From CALLMM01 sp964429855 (lineage in GTDB: Bacteria > Armatimonadota > Chthonomonadetes > Chthonomonadales > CAJBBX01): a stretch of DNA of 64,000 bases. Of the stretch, positions 17,882 to 26,736 are shown one piece after another. Both the position numbers and the translations under genes were made by a program. Location of the stretch: the NCBI GenBank assembly GCA_964429855.1, contig CAYSDM010000013.1, positions 20,322 to 84,321 on the forward strand. The letters run 5' to 3'. The notes under the pieces were generated by a model. The model was not told the DNA's origin. It worked only from the letters and a program-made list of their open reading frames with translations, and did no database searches. Each line of letters starts with the position of its first letter. The stretch's first letter is position 1.

Positions 17882-18475
17882 TTATGGACGGCCATTTTCG
17901 TGTTTTGGTGACACTCTGGAACTGCTATTCTTGCGCCGATTCCGTCGTCGCTCTGAGATCAGTTCGACCAGAGGGTCCGACTCCAGCGTCATCGGCTGCG
18001 CAGAAACCTTCTCGTCCGCTTCAACCTGTTCTGCAGCGGCTGCCAGGGTCTCCAAGCCTTCAATCGCCTTTTTCATCTGTCGCGCGTTCATCTTGTCAAT
18101 GGTCGCTTTCATGCGCGCCTGACGGATTTCACGAAGATGATTCATCTCTATTCTGGCCGACTCCGTCAGGGAGAGTCGAACGACTCGACGATCCGCCGGG
18201 TCGGTCTGCCTTTCGACCATACCGCGTTTCACCAGACGATCCACCACCTGAGAGACGGCAGGAAGTTTGATCTCGAGACGTGTGGATACATCCTGCATTT
18301 TCAGTCCCTCGCTCTCCGCGATCATATGCAGACAGCGCAGTTGCGAAATGGGAAGATCATGAAGAGGAGAATGGGGATCGCCGCGAAATACAAGTGATTT
18401 CAAAACGCGATACAGGGCGAACGGAAGCCGGTTTTCAGAATCCTGGCAGTTATGAGAAGGAGAGTCTGTGTCCAT
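17882..18475 (-). CDS. MarR-family transcriptional regulator
   Basis: A 197-residue protein with a winged helix-turn-helix. ISQLRCLHMIAESEGLKMQDVSTRL precedes the recognition helix IKLPAVSQVVDRLVKRGMVERQTD, and the wing is DPADRRVVRLSLTESA. The C-terminal about 60 residues (EADEKVSAQ...RRRNRRKNSSS) are an extension beyond the usual 140-150 residues, ending basic. It is the first gene of the TolC-MacA-MacB efflux operon and most likely represses it, releasing DNA when a toxic ligand binds. Candidate operators lie in its own promoter. Confidence 0.85.
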   Translation of the reverse strand: MDTDSPSHNCQDSENRLPFALYRVLKSLVFRGDPHSPLHDLPISQLRCLHMIAESEGLKMQDVSTRLEIKLPAVSQVVDRLVKRGMVERQTDPADRRVVRLSLTESARIEMNHLREIRQARMKATIDKMNARQMKKAIEGLETLAAAAEQVEADEKVSAQPMTLESDPLVELISERRRNRRKNSSSRVSPKHENGRP

Positions 18476-18487
18476 TAGTTCGCCTGT

Positions 18488-18540
18488 GTAAACAGTTTAT
18501 ATTACCGAATAGTTTACATCCAGAAACTATATGCTGTCAA
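18488..18540 (-). promoter_or_regulatory. Promoter and candidate MarR operator of the efflux operon
   Basis: On the minus strand TTGACA (18535-18540) and TAAACT (18511-18516) are 18 bases apart. Overlapping the -10 and following it there is an inverted pair GTAAAC (18488-18493) / GTTTAC (18512-18517). There is also a direct pair AGTTTATAT (18494-18502) / AGTTTACAT (18511-18519). Placement over the -10 fits autorepression by the MarR protein. The operator call is inference. Confidence 0.6.
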
Positions 18541-18571
18541 CTCTCTTTACGGTTTCTGTTTAACAGTCGTT

Positions 18572-18904
18572 TCAAACTGGAATATTCCATTCATCCGTAT
18601 CGCCGATAATAAAAGCCGTCACGCTGCCCTCGGTCAGCAGCGCCTGGCAGGCCAGTCGAGAGTTCTCCTGCGTATTACGGGCAGTGCTGAGTCGCCACTC
18701 TTCCGGCTCTTCCATCGGCGAGAGGTTTTGAATACCTTCCATAATATAGACATGACAGCTTGTACAGGAGCAGTTGCCGCCGCAGATATGGGGCAGGGGA
18801 ATGCCGTTGTCGAGCGCGCAGTCCAGCAGCGTATCTCCTGCTGATGCCTGAACGGTCTGGTCCTGTGGTAGAAACTTAACGGTAATCATATTGTGATCTG
18901 TCAT
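18572..18904 (-). CDS. 2Fe-2S ferredoxin (adrenodoxin/Isc type)
   Basis: 110 residues. Cluster ligands are C41, C47, C50 and C86, giving the C-x5-C-x2-C...C pattern of vertebrate-type/Isc 2Fe-2S ferredoxins, in the context ICGGNCSCTSCHVYI. C45 is an extra cysteine within the loop. The fold should be a soluble beta-grasp electron carrier. No Isc or P450 partner is adjacent: the neighbours are the MarR gene (on the same strand, downstream) and a divergent PilT-like gene. A second in-frame ATG at 18889 could be the start; neither has an obvious ribosome site. Confidence 0.88.
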   Translation of the reverse strand: MTDHNMITVKFLPQDQTVQASAGDTLLDCALDNGIPLPHICGGNCSCTSCHVYIMEGIQNLSPMEEPEEWRLSTARNTQENSRLACQALLTEGSVTAFIIGDTDEWNIPV

Positions 18905-19207
18905 GCGTCCGTTATCTGGTGTTAATGAAAATGACTGACATTGTTAAGAAGATGAGAATTGGCTGTCAATATTGCCCTTGCGAAGGTACTCACATGCAGC
19001 CTGGACACAAACCGCCATTTCTGAAGCGCGTAACATAAGTAATGATCGTCCATAGAATATCTTCTCAAAACCGAAGGTGACGTAACCAGAGATCGCGAAC
19101 GTATGTTTTAGTATGCGAACGGATAGAATTCTCTCCGTGAGTATAATTTGTCGCGTTCAGTCAGCCATCATATTCTATGTAGACAATGTCGTTTCAGGAA
19201 TAATTTA
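18905..19207. other. Intergenic region between ferredoxin and PilT-like gene
   Basis: 303 bases, divergent genes. On the plus strand a TATAAT-like -10 lies at 19142-19147. A short inverted pair ACGGA (19119-19123) / TCCGT (19134-19138) sits just before it; no consensus -35 is present. A promoter for the PilT-like gene is likely here. Nothing else is recognisable. Confidence 0.4.
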
Positions 19208-20338
19208 ATGACCAGCATTCATGAACTGCTTGAGATCGCTCTCAGGCAGCGGGCTTCAGATCTGATTCTGAAATCCGGTATGCCGCCCGCCCTGCGGGTG
19301 GACGGCGAAATGGAATTGACCCATCTGCCAAAGCTGTCTGCCGAAGATACGCGCGAACTGGCTTATGGCGTCCTCTACAGCGCCAGCCGTGACCATCTTC
19401 TTCAACACGCCGAAAACGTTGTTGAGCATTCTGATCAGGATAGCACGGAAGAGTTTATTCGGCTCCTTCTGTCAGGAGAGGAGATTGATGTCGTATTCAC
19501 GATCCCCAATCGAATGCGCGTTCGCGCCAATCTTTTCCTTCAGCGCGGTACGATTGGCGCTGCCCTTCGCTTGATTCCGCTCAATCCCTACACGATTGAT
19601 CAGATAAAGCTGCCGCCAGTTCTTAAAGAGATGGCGCTGCGTCCGCATGGGCTAATTATCATCACCGGTCCGACCGGCTCCGGCAAAACCACCACCATGG
19701 CTGCCATTCTGGAAGAGATCAACCATCGTCGGCACTGTAATATCTACACCATCGAAGATCCCATAGAGTATATCTTCACCGATAAGATGAGTGTTGTGCA
19801 TCAACGGCAGATCGGCAGCGATACGCGGTCTTTTGCGTCAGCGCTTCGAAGCGTCACCCGGCAGACCCCGGATGTGATCGCCATTGGAGAGATGCGGGAC
19901 GCCGAAACGATGGATGTCGCCATGACCGCCGCCGAGATCGGTCACTTAGTGATTACGACCCTGCATACGGTCTCCGCTCCCGCAACTGTGGGAAGGATTA
20001 TCAACAGTTTTCCGCAGCATCTTCAGCGACAGGTATCCTCGCAGTTAGCTTCCTCCCTGCTCTGTATCACTTCTCAAAGGCTGGCGCATCACTGTTCCGG
20101 GAAGGGGAGGGTTGCGGCGGTTGAGGTGTTAACCAATTCGCCGACCGTCAGTAAACAGATTGAGGAGGGGGAGATCGGAGAACTCTACAACTCCATTCGA
20201 GACGGGCAGCACTTCGGAATGAATACGATGAATCAGGCGCTGGAGAAGCTGTTCCTCTCCCGGCAAATCACCTATGAAGAGGCTATGCAGTACTGCGGAA
20301 ATGCAACCGAGATGAAGCAGTTACTCCGAAATATCTGA
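19208..20338 (+). CDS. PilT/PilU-like type IV pilus retraction ATPase
   Basis: 376 residues from ATG 19208, chosen because AGGAA lies 7 bases upstream and the protein then starts with the usual MTSIHELLEIALRQRASDL. An ATG-like start at 19148 would add 20 unrelated residues. Walker A is GPTGSGKTTT, the Asp box YTIEDPIEYI, Walker B VIAIGEMRDAETM and the His box TAAEIGHLVITTLHT, all typical of PilT. There is a roughly 20-residue acidic insertion in the N-terminal domain (about residues 65-90), longer than standard PilT. No pilin or PilB/PilC genes are nearby, so it is an isolated retraction ATPase gene. Confidence 0.9.
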   Translation: MTSIHELLEIALRQRASDLILKSGMPPALRVDGEMELTHLPKLSAEDTRELAYGVLYSASRDHLLQHAENVVEHSDQDSTEEFIRLLLSGEEIDVVFTIPNRMRVRANLFLQRGTIGAALRLIPLNPYTIDQIKLPPVLKEMALRPHGLIIITGPTGSGKTTTMAAILEEINHRRHCNIYTIEDPIEYIFTDKMSVVHQRQIGSDTRSFASALRSVTRQTPDVIAIGEMRDAETMDVAMTAAEIGHLVITTLHTVSAPATVGRIINSFPQHLQRQVSSQLASSLLCITSQRLAHHCSGKGRVAAVEVLTNSPTVSKQIEEGEIGELYNSIRDGQHFGMNTMNQALEKLFLSRQITYEEAMQYCGNATEMKQLLRNI

Positions 20339-20340
20339 GG

Positions 20341-21066
20341 ATGAGTAAACCTGAACAGAGACAAAAGCGCGTGCTGGCGGTAGGGGCGCATCCCGACGAT
20401 ATCGAGATTCTGTGCGCCGGCACGCTGGCGCGATGTCATGCGCGAGGCGATCAGATCATTATCTGTGTGGCAACCAACGGCAATATGGGGAGCATGACCC
20501 ATATGCCCCCGGAGCTTGCGGAGATTCGACGGCAGGAGGCGCAGGAGTCTGCTTCCCTGCTGGAAGCGGAGTTTCACTGGCTGAACTACCCGGATGAGTT
20601 CCTATACCACGATCACGGCACGAGGATGCGTTTCATCGAGATGATTCGCGCCACACGCCCGGACATGGTTCTGACACACTCGCCGAATGACTATCATATG
20701 GATCATCGCATTGTCAGCGAACTGGTCTTTGTCTCATCCTTCATCTCGGCGGTTCCCCATGTGGAGACCAATTCCGCTGTCCATGCTCAGATCGTTCCAA
20801 TCTACTACTTTGATACTCTGGCAGGCGTTGACTTCCTTCCGACGGAGTATGTGGACATCTCCGGGACGCTGGAAAAGAAGCTGGAGATGATGCGCTGCCA
20901 TAAAAGTCAACTGGAGTGGCTCGGAGAGTATAATGGAATAGATATTGTGGAGTTCATCATGTCGGTGGCGCGTTTTCGCGGTCTGCAGAGCGGAGTCCGG
21001 TTTGCTGAAGGCTTCCGCCATGCGGATGTCTGGCCCCGGACTCTCACCGTTCGTCATCTGCCCTGA
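20341..21066 (+). CDS. PIG-L/LmbE family deacetylase (BshB-like)
   Basis: 241 residues with the zinc-binding AHPDD motif at residues 16-20 and the second motif HMDHR (H119, H122). These are the ligands used by PIG-L N-acetylglucosaminyl deacetylases, including bacillithiol-type BshB and mycothiol-type MshB. It starts 2 bases after the PilT-like stop; GAGG spans the junction, so the two genes are probably translated from one mRNA. The substrate is uncertain: N-acetylglucosaminyl derivatives in thiol or glycan metabolism are typical. No bshA or bshC is in the window. Confidence 0.85.
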   Translation: MSKPEQRQKRVLAVGAHPDDIEILCAGTLARCHARGDQIIICVATNGNMGSMTHMPPELAEIRRQEAQESASLLEAEFHWLNYPDEFLYHDHGTRMRFIEMIRATRPDMVLTHSPNDYHMDHRIVSELVFVSSFISAVPHVETNSAVHAQIVPIYYFDTLAGVDFLPTEYVDISGTLEKKLEMMRCHKSQLEWLGEYNGIDIVEFIMSVARFRGLQSGVRFAEGFRHADVWPRTLTVRHLP

Positions 21067-21142
21067 TCCTCACTTTTTTGCGACTTCATCTACCACAAGA
21101 GCGGTTATGATGCTCTGTCCAACGTTGCGTCGCTCATGTAAA

Positions 21143-22678
21143 ATGGCGTCTATTCCTGTCTTTCTGATACTGTTCATTGCTCTCTCCGAGATTGCGTTTG
21201 CGGAAATACGTATCTCCTATCTGGTCTCGCCGATTCCTCCACGCCACGACAGCCCTGCGTCCACTCTTGTCGAGATGCGTATTCAGGGGGATATTCCGGA
21301 AGGCAGGGTTCAGGCGCAGATGCCTGTCTGGTCTCCGGGCGACTACAGCATCCAGAACCATGCCGCGCAGGTGAAGGAGTTAACCGCGAAAACAGGAGAG
21401 GGCAACCCACTGGAAGTAACCCGTCCCGATCCGAATACATGGCAAATCGAGGCAAAAGCGGCGAAAGATATCCTCATCCGGTATGTCCTTCCGAATGCGC
21501 CGAGAGGCAATTTTTCGGAGAACGTACAGGTCCGGGAGCGATACGCTTTCTACAACGGACCCGCGCTCTATCTCTATCTGGTCGGGTATAAGGATGTTGC
21601 TGCAACCCTCACAGTCTCTTTGCCGAAAGGCTGGAAGCAGGCTCTCACGACGCTCGATCCTCTGCCAGACGATCCCGCCCATCCCGACAGAGTCTCATTC
21701 TCCGCACCGGACTATGATACCCTTGCCGATTCCCCGCTGCTGGCGGGAGAGTATATTACGCGAACATTTACCTGTGCAGAAAAGCCGCATATACTGGCGT
21801 TCTTCGGAGCATATCAGGGAACAGACTTCGACAGTTATGTTCCACTGACAAAAAAGATCGTGGAAGAGCAGAACCGGTTGATGGGCGGACCTCCCTATTC
21901 TCGTTATGTCTTTTTCTTCGATGTGAACGGAAGAGGGGGCGGACTGGAGCATCTTAACGGCACACGTATCTCCCTCTTCCGGCAGTCTCCTGCGCGTCTG
22001 TTTGCCGGGATCATCTCCCATGAGTTTTTTCATCTGTGGAATGTGAAGCGGATACGCCCCTTCTCTCTGGGACCCTTTGACTACATTAACCCGCCAAAAA
22101 CGGGAAACCTGTGGTTTTGCGAGGGAGTGACGGAGTACTACGCCATGTTGGCATTGCGGAGAGCAGGGATGACCGACCCGGAATCGTTTCTCGATTCACT
22201 GAGTAATCTTATCACGTCTCTCCAGTCCCAACCGGCTCGATTACGAGTTACCGCCGATGAATCCAGTCGTCGCGTATGGGAAACCAGTCGCAGCAGCGGA
22301 TATGGGATATCCTACTATTTGAAGGGAACTCTGATCGGGTTATGCCTCGACCTGAAGATACGCCATCTAACAGCAAATCAAAAGAGCCTCGATGATGTGA
22401 TGCGAGACATGATGAATCGCTACGGGCTGCCGAAACCGGGATATCAGGAAGACGGAATTCGGGATGCGGTTATTCGCGCTGCTGGCTCGGAGATGGGACC
22501 CTTTTATGATCGCCTGGCGCGCAGTCGGGACGAGATGCCCTTCGAGGAGTGTCTGTCGTATGCGGGGTTGCGACTGCAGTTATCGGGAGGAATCTACCGG
22601 ATCGTCGCTGACCCGAACGCTGCGGACGAGGCAGTCGCTCTTCGCGAAAGCTGGATGCGGATAAGTCCGGATAGGTGA
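21143..22678 (+). CDS. M61 family (glycyl) aminopeptidase-like protein, without PDZ domain
   Basis: 511 residues from ATG 21143, with a short signal peptide (MASIPVFLILFIALSEIAFA). An N-terminal beta domain resembles the M61 N-terminal domain (SPGDYSIQNHAAQVKEL). Catalytic HEFFH is at residues 293-297 and the third zinc ligand is probably E327 in CEGVTEYY. GGLEHLNGTRISL is a family motif. Typical M61 enzymes are about 600 residues and end in a PDZ domain; this one stops after about 180 residues of helical domain, so the PDZ is missing. No ribosome site is clear, and the frame is open upstream into the deacetylase gene. The role would be N-terminal peptide trimming in the periplasm. Confidence 0.8.
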   Translation: MASIPVFLILFIALSEIAFAEIRISYLVSPIPPRHDSPASTLVEMRIQGDIPEGRVQAQMPVWSPGDYSIQNHAAQVKELTAKTGEGNPLEVTRPDPNTWQIEAKAAKDILIRYVLPNAPRGNFSENVQVRERYAFYNGPALYLYLVGYKDVAATLTVSLPKGWKQALTTLDPLPDDPAHPDRVSFSAPDYDTLADSPLLAGEYITRTFTCAEKPHILAFFGAYQGTDFDSYVPLTKKIVEEQNRLMGGPPYSRYVFFFDVNGRGGGLEHLNGTRISLFRQSPARLFAGIISHEFFHLWNVKRIRPFSLGPFDYINPPKTGNLWFCEGVTEYYAMLALRRAGMTDPESFLDSLSNLITSLQSQPARLRVTADESSRRVWETSRSSGYGISYYLKGTLIGLCLDLKIRHLTANQKSLDDVMRDMMNRYGLPKPGYQEDGIRDAVIRAAGSEMGPFYDRLARSRDEMPFEECLSYAGLRLQLSGGIYRIVADPNAADEAVALRESWMRISPDR

Positions 22679-22694
22679 AGCCCTTTCCGGACTT
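22663..22694. terminator. Hairpin between convergent genes
   Basis: AAGTCCGGA (22663-22671) pairs with TCCGGACTT (22686-22694); inner AGG/CCT pairs extend the stem. It overlaps the M61 stop codon and precedes the convergent DUF1854 gene end. There is no long U tract, so termination strength is doubtful. Confidence 0.45.
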
Positions 22695-22702
22695 GCGTTC
22701 GA

Positions 22703-23185
22703 TCACAATATGGAGTGAATGTACTGCTGACTGCGCTCATCCAGAGATTTTATATCGGTGATCTCGAAACGGTTTCCATCCACATCTATCAGCAGCAGAT
22801 GCGAATCGGAGAACCATTGCGCGTTTTCCTGCAGGTTCTGCGTAACGAAATCACGCTCACCCCGGTCTGTCTTCACGCTCCAGTAGGTCGCTCCATACTC
22901 CTGTTTGGCGTGCAGAATGCTCTGCACCGTTGCCGTCAGGTAGCGCAGTCGCAGTTCACGTTCCAGCGCCTCTCTGGACTCCTTATCTAACTCGTTCGGA
23001 TCGGCGAGCATTAAAATCTCTTCCCCTTTTCCGTCCAGCAGCGCGAGATAGCGGTTGGGAAAGGTGAGGGGAGAAGACCACACGGGTTTCACCGTCAGGT
23101 AGGTTTTCTCCTCATTAATTGTCATTCGAAGCCGATCTTTCGGGTGATAGAAAAGGCGTAACGTTTTCGGGTCAACCGTAGCCAT
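22703..23185 (-). CDS. DUF1854 family protein
   Basis: 160 residues from ATG 23185, chosen because an AAGGG site lies about 5 bases before it. An upstream ATG at 23206 would overlap the previous gene. It is a small alpha/beta protein without signal or membrane segment. The end (DSHLLLIDVDGNRFEITDIKSLD) matches the DUF1854 domain, and the same type of domain forms the N-terminus of the ABC transporter at the start of this operon. Related DUF1854 proteins are annotated elsewhere as cyanophycin-metabolism-associated and paired with such a transporter. The biochemical role is unknown. The gene starts 10 bases after the acetyltransferase stop. Confidence 0.75.
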   Translation of the reverse strand: MATVDPKTLRLFYHPKDRLRMTINEEKTYLTVKPVWSSPLTFPNRYLALLDGKGEEILMLADPNELDKESREALERELRLRYLTATVQSILHAKQEYGATYWSVKTDRGERDFVTQNLQENAQWFSDSHLLLIDVDGNRFEITDIKSLDERSQQYIHSIL

Positions 23186-23195
23186 ATATACCCTT

Positions 23196-24362
23196 TCAGA
23201 AATCATCGTTTGTCCAGGCGGGAGGTCCTTGCAGAATATCCGACAACGCGCGGAAACCAGCCTCCTCATACACATTCAATCGGTCGGCTGCGCGGATTCG
23301 ATGAATATCCGGCGTACCGAAGTAAGCCTGCGAAAACGCCTGAATATCCATCTCCACCTGCGGATTTGCGCTCGATTCCCGGACACTAACCCTGCCGTCT
23401 TCAAACTGAATACGCCATACTCCCTGATTCCATCGCGCCGCTTCATCCTGGATTTTCAGCGTTAACTCTCCGCGTTTTCCCGGATCGGGCTGCCATTCCT
23501 GCAGCGCCGCGACAACATCCACCACTCTCGCTTGAACACTGGGTTGTATCGTCGTCTGTATCGCCCAGTGATAGTAACGATTCCAGAGGAGGTCGTTTTC
23601 AGGAGCGCGCCAGCCGAACTTTTCAATCTGCATATCGTATCGGCGCAGCATACCCAGCAGTCCTGCAAGCGCGCGCGGCGTCAGGGCGATAAACTCGCGC
23701 AGGTTCGTCAGTGATGCGCTGTTGTCACGGAGGGTCAGATAGCCTTCCGTCTCTCCATCGCGCTCGTACAGATAGGTATAGGTGTAGTTGGTATCCGTAT
23801 CGTCGAGGATGGTGTTCCAGTGCTTCGCGGTGCGCGCCAGTAGACCGCGATACCGATGCGCATACTGTGTGTAGCACTTCATCACCTTCTCGCGATCCAA
23901 CGGCATTGCCGCGTGAACATATTCGGATTCGGGAGAGGAGGGTAAGGAGCGCGTCTCAACCCTGTAGGCGCGGGTGACTCCGATCCACTCCCATCCGAAT
24001 TGGCGATAATATTCCCAGCTAAACGGGTAGAGCATGGAGACCGCCTGACCAGCTTCTCTCATTCGATCCAGCGAATAGCGCAGACACTCTCCAGCATATC
24101 CTTTACCGCGAGAAGCCGGGAGACAACAGACTCCCGCAATCCCTCCCATCGGCAGCGTGACGTTCTGTCCCATATGAACCTGATACTGCAGAACGATCAC
24201 CTGCGCCTGCATTCCCCCCTCATCCCACACGCCAAATCCTGCCAGATCGGGGTGATTCGGGGATAGCAAATGACTCAAGTCGCGCTGCCCGTGAAAAAAT
24301 GCCTGTGAGGTGAGATAGAGGGATGTCTCCATCTCCTCCTCACGAATCTGTCGAATCTCCAT
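23196..24362 (-). CDS. Eis-like GNAT N-acetyltransferase
   Basis: 388 residues with the Eis architecture. An N-terminal GNAT domain has the acetyl-CoA loop CLPASRGKGYAGECLRYSL near residues 80-100 and SMLYPFSWEYYRQFGWE just after it. A second GNAT-like domain follows, then a C-terminal SCP2-like domain (RVSVRESSANPQVEMDIQAFSQAYFG). Eis enzymes acetylate amines such as aminoglycosides or peptide lysines; the natural substrate here is unknown. It sits between the DUF1854-ABC transporter and the free DUF1854 gene, all minus strand with short gaps, which makes it part of the same functional unit. Confidence 0.8.
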   Translation of the reverse strand: MEIRQIREEEMETSLYLTSQAFFHGQRDLSHLLSPNHPDLAGFGVWDEGGMQAQVIVLQYQVHMGQNVTLPMGGIAGVCCLPASRGKGYAGECLRYSLDRMREAGQAVSMLYPFSWEYYRQFGWEWIGVTRAYRVETRSLPSSPESEYVHAAMPLDREKVMKCYTQYAHRYRGLLARTAKHWNTILDDTDTNYTYTYLYERDGETEGYLTLRDNSASLTNLREFIALTPRALAGLLGMLRRYDMQIEKFGWRAPENDLLWNRYYHWAIQTTIQPSVQARVVDVVAALQEWQPDPGKRGELTLKIQDEAARWNQGVWRIQFEDGRVSVRESSANPQVEMDIQAFSQAYFGTPDIHRIRAADRLNVYEEAGFRALSDILQGPPAWTNDDF

Positions 24363-24419
24363 TCAGCGTTCTTCTTTCGTTATATCAAATGTCGTTATCA
24401 AGGTGAGCTACTGCATCTA

Positions 24420-26621
24420 TTATCCGGCAACCTGAATAATCTGGCTGACGGCAGACTGAGTCTCGACCAGTTTGTAGAAGACGCCCTGCTGCTCCATCAG
24501 TTCCGCATGCGTTCCAATCTCGACAATCTCGCCCTTTTCAAGAACGATCAGACGGCTGGCATTGCGAAGGGTGGACAGCCGGTGCGCAATGGCGAAGGTG
24601 GTACGTCCTTCGATCAATCGGGAGATGGCCTCCTGTATCTGTCTCTCCGTCTCCACATCCACCGAGGAGGTAGCCTCATCCAGAATCAAGATTCGGGGAT
24701 TGTGAAGAATGGCGCGCGCAATAGAGATTCGCTGCCGCTCTCCTCCGGAGAGTTTTGCTCCTCGCTCTCCGACGATGGTATCGTAACCGTCCGGTTTCGA
24801 CAGGATGAAGTTGTGCGCGTTTGCCGCTTTTGCCGCCTCGACGATCTCTTCAAAAGTGGCTCCCGGCTTCCCGTAGGAGATGTTCTCCGCGATGGTTCCA
24901 TTGAACAGAAACGGCTCCTGAAGCACAACGCCTATCTGATGGCGAAGCTCCTGAAGCGGCATCTCGCGATAGTCTACGCCGTCAATCAGGATGCTTCCTG
25001 AGTCCGGTTCGTAGAAGCGGCAGATAAGATTGATGGTGGTGGACTTGCCCGCTCCGGACTTGCCAACCAGCCCGATCATCTCTCCCGGCTTTGCGGTGAA
25101 ATTGATCCCTTTCAGCACCGGGTTGGACTTGTCGTAGCCGAAACGGACGTTATCAAAGGTCACTTCGCCTTTGATCTGATGGCTTTTGCCTCCACTGTTG
25201 TAGGCTTCCGCCTCGGTGTCCATCACCTCAAAGACGCGCTCGGCTCCCGCCATGGCACGGCTGAACCAGTTATTCACCTGCGCGAACCACTGAAGCGGTC
25301 CGTATATCAGACCCAGATAAGCGTTGACCTTCCAGAAGTCTCCCAGCGACATCTGACGTGAGTAGACCATATATCCGCCGACTGTCCAGTTTATCAGCGT
25401 GCCTAGACTGGTGAAGAACGACATCGCCCCGAAGATGGTAAACCAGCGTCCGTCCGCCGCGATCCCGGCGTTCTTTAACTCGTCGTTTCGATGCAGGAAT
25501 TTATTATTTTCGTAGTCTTCACGGGCGAATGCTTTGACAACGCGAATACCGCTCAGAGACTCGTTCAGATGGGTATGAAAACGTGCCCATTTCTGCCCGA
25601 CGCGGTGGTAGAGCTGCGAAACTGGCTTCCAGAAGCGAACACTGATCGAGACCACAATGGGAACTGGCATCAGGATACAGAGCGCGAGTTTCCAGTTGAC
25701 TAAGAACAGGAATCCGACGATACCCAGCATCAACAGGAAGTTCGTGGCGATGTGCGGAAGTCCATCCACGAGAAATCCCCATACACGATCCGTATCGCTG
25801 GTTACACGGCTGGCGATCGCCCCGACCTGCTTCTTATCGAAGAAAGTTAACTGCAGAAACTCGATGGAGCGATAGAGCTGCGCGCGAATGTCCGCTGCAA
25901 CATGTCCCCCGACATAGGCGATCAGTCTTCCGTTAAGTATCTGTACGACGATCGCGGAGGCGAGAATGAGCAGCCAGGCGATCATCAAGCCCCAGAGTAA
26001 CGGAATGTCTTTGTGCGAGGTCAATACGCGGTCAATCAGCGTTCCCTGTATGTAGGGGGGAGCGAGATTGATCACGGTTGTGAGCAGAGACATCCCTGCC
26101 AGCAGCATGGCATGGAAGCGATAGGGACGCATAAAGCGCAGAATGCGCATCAACGTTCTGCCGCGATGGATACACGCCGGACAGATGCCGTCTTTCTCCG
26201 GCAGCAGCCGATTGCATTTCGGACAGCGGGTTCGTTCCTGCTTCAGACTGATTGCGAGCGGCTCCCCCTGGGCAAGCTGTTCGATCCCGCGCGCCGCTTC
26301 AGAGAACCTGGCGGCGACGGTCAGCGAATAGGTGATGATCGGGATCACATCCCCCGTTTTTGTCGTGATTTCCAGTCTTCCCCCGCCTACCAGCGGCTCA
26401 TTACGCGCCGATTTTATATCTGAGATGGGAATCTGGAATGAGACGGCTCCCTCCGTCTCAACGATCCGAACCAGTTCCGAGGTGACTTCCAGAATACGCT
26501 TGCCGAAAGTCGCATCTTCAGCGTAGTCAGCCTCCATACGGATAAGAACGCCATTGGTTTCGGATATAGATGCATCTCCCTCTGCAACTGCGGAACGCGG
26601 CGCAGATTCAATTTCCGACAT
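24420..26621 (-). CDS. ABC exporter with N-terminal DUF1854-like domain and zinc ribbon
   Basis: 733 residues. Residues about 20-125 form a DUF1854-like beta domain. Residues about 130-150 carry a four-Cys zinc ribbon (CPKCNRLL...GICPAC). An ABC exporter membrane domain with six helices follows (about 165-460). The ATPase domain has Walker A GKSGAGKST near residue 525, the signature LSGGERQRISIARAIL and Walker B ILILDEATSSVDVE. It is a half transporter that would form a homodimer. The same architecture is known from transporters annotated as cyanophycin-metabolism-associated, but no cyanophycin synthetase (cphA) or cyanophycinase is in this window. AGGAGG precedes the ATG. The upstream leader carries a promoter and a terminator-like hairpin, which suggests attenuation. 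Confidence 0.85.
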   Translation of the reverse strand: MSEIESAPRSAVAEGDASISETNGVLIRMEADYAEDATFGKRILEVTSELVRIVETEGAVSFQIPISDIKSARNEPLVGGGRLEITTKTGDVIPIITYSLTVAARFSEAARGIEQLAQGEPLAISLKQERTRCPKCNRLLPEKDGICPACIHRGRTLMRILRFMRPYRFHAMLLAGMSLLTTVINLAPPYIQGTLIDRVLTSHKDIPLLWGLMIAWLLILASAIVVQILNGRLIAYVGGHVAADIRAQLYRSIEFLQLTFFDKKQVGAIASRVTSDTDRVWGFLVDGLPHIATNFLLMLGIVGFLFLVNWKLALCILMPVPIVVSISVRFWKPVSQLYHRVGQKWARFHTHLNESLSGIRVVKAFAREDYENNKFLHRNDELKNAGIAADGRWFTIFGAMSFFTSLGTLINWTVGGYMVYSRQMSLGDFWKVNAYLGLIYGPLQWFAQVNNWFSRAMAGAERVFEVMDTEAEAYNSGGKSHQIKGEVTFDNVRFGYDKSNPVLKGINFTAKPGEMIGLVGKSGAGKSTTINLICRFYEPDSGSILIDGVDYREMPLQELRHQIGVVLQEPFLFNGTIAENISYGKPGATFEEIVEAAKAANAHNFILSKPDGYDTIVGERGAKLSGGERQRISIARAILHNPRILILDEATSSVDVETERQIQEAISRLIEGRTTFAIAHRLSTLRNASRLIVLEKGEIVEIGTHAELMEQQGVFYKLVETQSAVSQIIQVAG

Positions 26622-26665
26622 GGCTCCTCCTATTTAACGACGTGCAACCGGGGATGAAACAAAAA

Positions 26666-26704
26666 CAACGGGCAACGTCGCTCAATTTCGCGCATTGCCC
26701 GTTG
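26666..26704 (-). terminator. Terminator or attenuator in the leader of the DUF1854-ABC operon
   Basis: CAACGGGCAA (26666-26675) pairs perfectly with TTGCCCGTTG (26695-26704), loop 19 bases. On the minus strand TTTTTG and TTTC follow the stem. It lies 44 bases upstream of the ABC gene start and downstream of a strong promoter, so transcripts must pass it. Confidence 0.65.
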
Positions 26705-26736
26705 ACTCACAATTTCGGGGGGAATCCGGAAGAGAG

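Noticed and set aside
20945..21142. N-terminal extension of the M61 gene into the deacetylase gene
   Set aside because: The extension has no signal peptide and is Cys/Arg-rich; ATG 21143 begins a normal signal peptide.
24420..26621. Assigning a cyanophycin role to the DUF1854 transporter unit
   Set aside because: Only the domain architecture suggests it; no cyanophycin synthetase or cyanophycinase is present in the window.
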